Shown here: positions 5,293 through 5,569 of the stretch, one piece after another
How positions within the stretch are numbered: the first letter of the stretch is position 1
Layout of the letters: every line of letters starts with the position of its first letter
Assembly (NCBI GenBank): GCA_003225595.1
Contig: QIAR01000308.1
Coordinates: 1-5,569, forward strand
DNA: 5,569 nucleotides
Direction of reading: 5' to 3'
Source: Acidobacteriota bacterium
GTDB lineage: Bacteria; Acidobacteriota; Terriglobia; Terriglobales; Acidobacteriaceae
The notes under the pieces: model-generated
Told to the model about the DNA's origin: nothing
What the model saw: the letters and a program-made list of their open reading frames with translations, nothing else
The model's database searches: none
Position numbers and translations under genes: made by a program

Positions 5293-5569
5293 CTATTCCA
5301 GCGCATAAATGGTCAGCCCACTGAGCAGCTTGGGGTAGAAATCGGTTGACTTCTGGGGCAGGACCTCACCGGCAAAAGCGATGTCTCGCACCTGCTCGAT
5401 GCGGGCAGGATTCATAAGAAACGCCACTTTCGCGTCGCCAGCGCGGACAAGATCCATGGCTTCGCCGGCATCCCGCAGATATGTAACATTCTGCTGGTTG
5501 CGAATCGCTTCCTGGGAAATTCCGAGTACCCCTTCCAGCAGACATTTGTGCAATTGCAGAACATCGAGA
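5293..5569 (-). CDS. DUF1015 family protein (C-terminal part, 5' end outside window)
   Basis: The frame is open to the right edge, so only the last 91 residues are seen, starting LDVLQLHKCLLEGVLGIS. The stop is TAG at 5295-5293. An apparent TTG start at 5553 is an internal leucine codon, since similarity to the family continues upstream of it. The end of the family is recognisable: LRAGDA-like VRAGDAKVAFLMNPARIEQV, then AGEVLPQKSTDFYPKLLSGL. DUF1015 proteins are widespread, normally about 400 residues long, and have no settled function that I can state. The gene lies upstream of the amidase on the same strand with a 69-bp gap holding an inverted repeat, so cotranscription is possible but not assured. 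Confidence 0.88.
   Translation of the reverse strand, partial: LDVLQLHKCLLEGVLGISQEAIRNQQNVTYLRDAGEAMDLVRAGDAKVAFLMNPARIEQVRDIAFAGEVLPQKSTDFYPKLLSGLTIYALE

Overview
The window looks like a chromosomal segment from a GC-rich, free-living bacterium, most plausibly Acidobacteriota (Terriglobia-like). Three things suggest this: the amidase – GerMN protein – RNase PH gene order; the sequence flavour of the DUF1015 and RNase PH proteins; and intergenic DNA full of small hairpin and heptad repeats of a kind I associate with acidobacterial genomes. The assignment is inferred from style and gene order, not from a database search. I see no rRNA, tRNA, CRISPR array, transposase or phage gene.

Layout. 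At the left edge, the first codons of a minus-strand gene leave the window behind an almost perfect ribosome binding site. A divergent intergenic region (10-356) follows, carrying three copies of the 16-bp motif TTGGACGTTTNCGGAC, two direct and one inverted. Next, on the plus strand, is an Ada/AlkA fusion (357-1886): an Ada-type zinc methyl-acceptor domain, an AraC-type DNA-binding domain and an AlkA-type DNA glycosylase in one chain. I place its start at ATG 357, not at the upstream TTG 237, because of homology and because the inverted motif copy lies in the extra 5' stretch.

The rest is on the minus strand, read right to left: the C-terminal end of a DUF1015 protein (5293-5569), a short gap with an inverted repeat, a periplasmic N-acetylmuramoyl-L-alanine amidase (3760-5223), a membrane-anchored GerMN-domain protein overlapping it by 4 bp (3161-3763), a 467-bp repeat-rich gap (2694-3160), then RNase PH (1956-2693). 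RNase PH converges with the Ada/AlkA gene across a 69-bp gap with no clear terminator.

How the genes fit together. The amidase and GerMN genes look translationally coupled and suggest an envelope (peptidoglycan) module. GerM next to rph is also the order in Bacillus subtilis, so this may be an old linkage; here the two are separated by DNA that seems to have accumulated several unrelated repeats. The Ada/AlkA protein is an alkylation damage sensor and repair enzyme, and the motif array upstream of it is the best candidate for something undescribed: its internal 10-bp GGAC periodicity and 31-bp copy spacing fit an AraC-type operator, but it could equally be a dispersed repeat. I found no convincing new multi-gene system.
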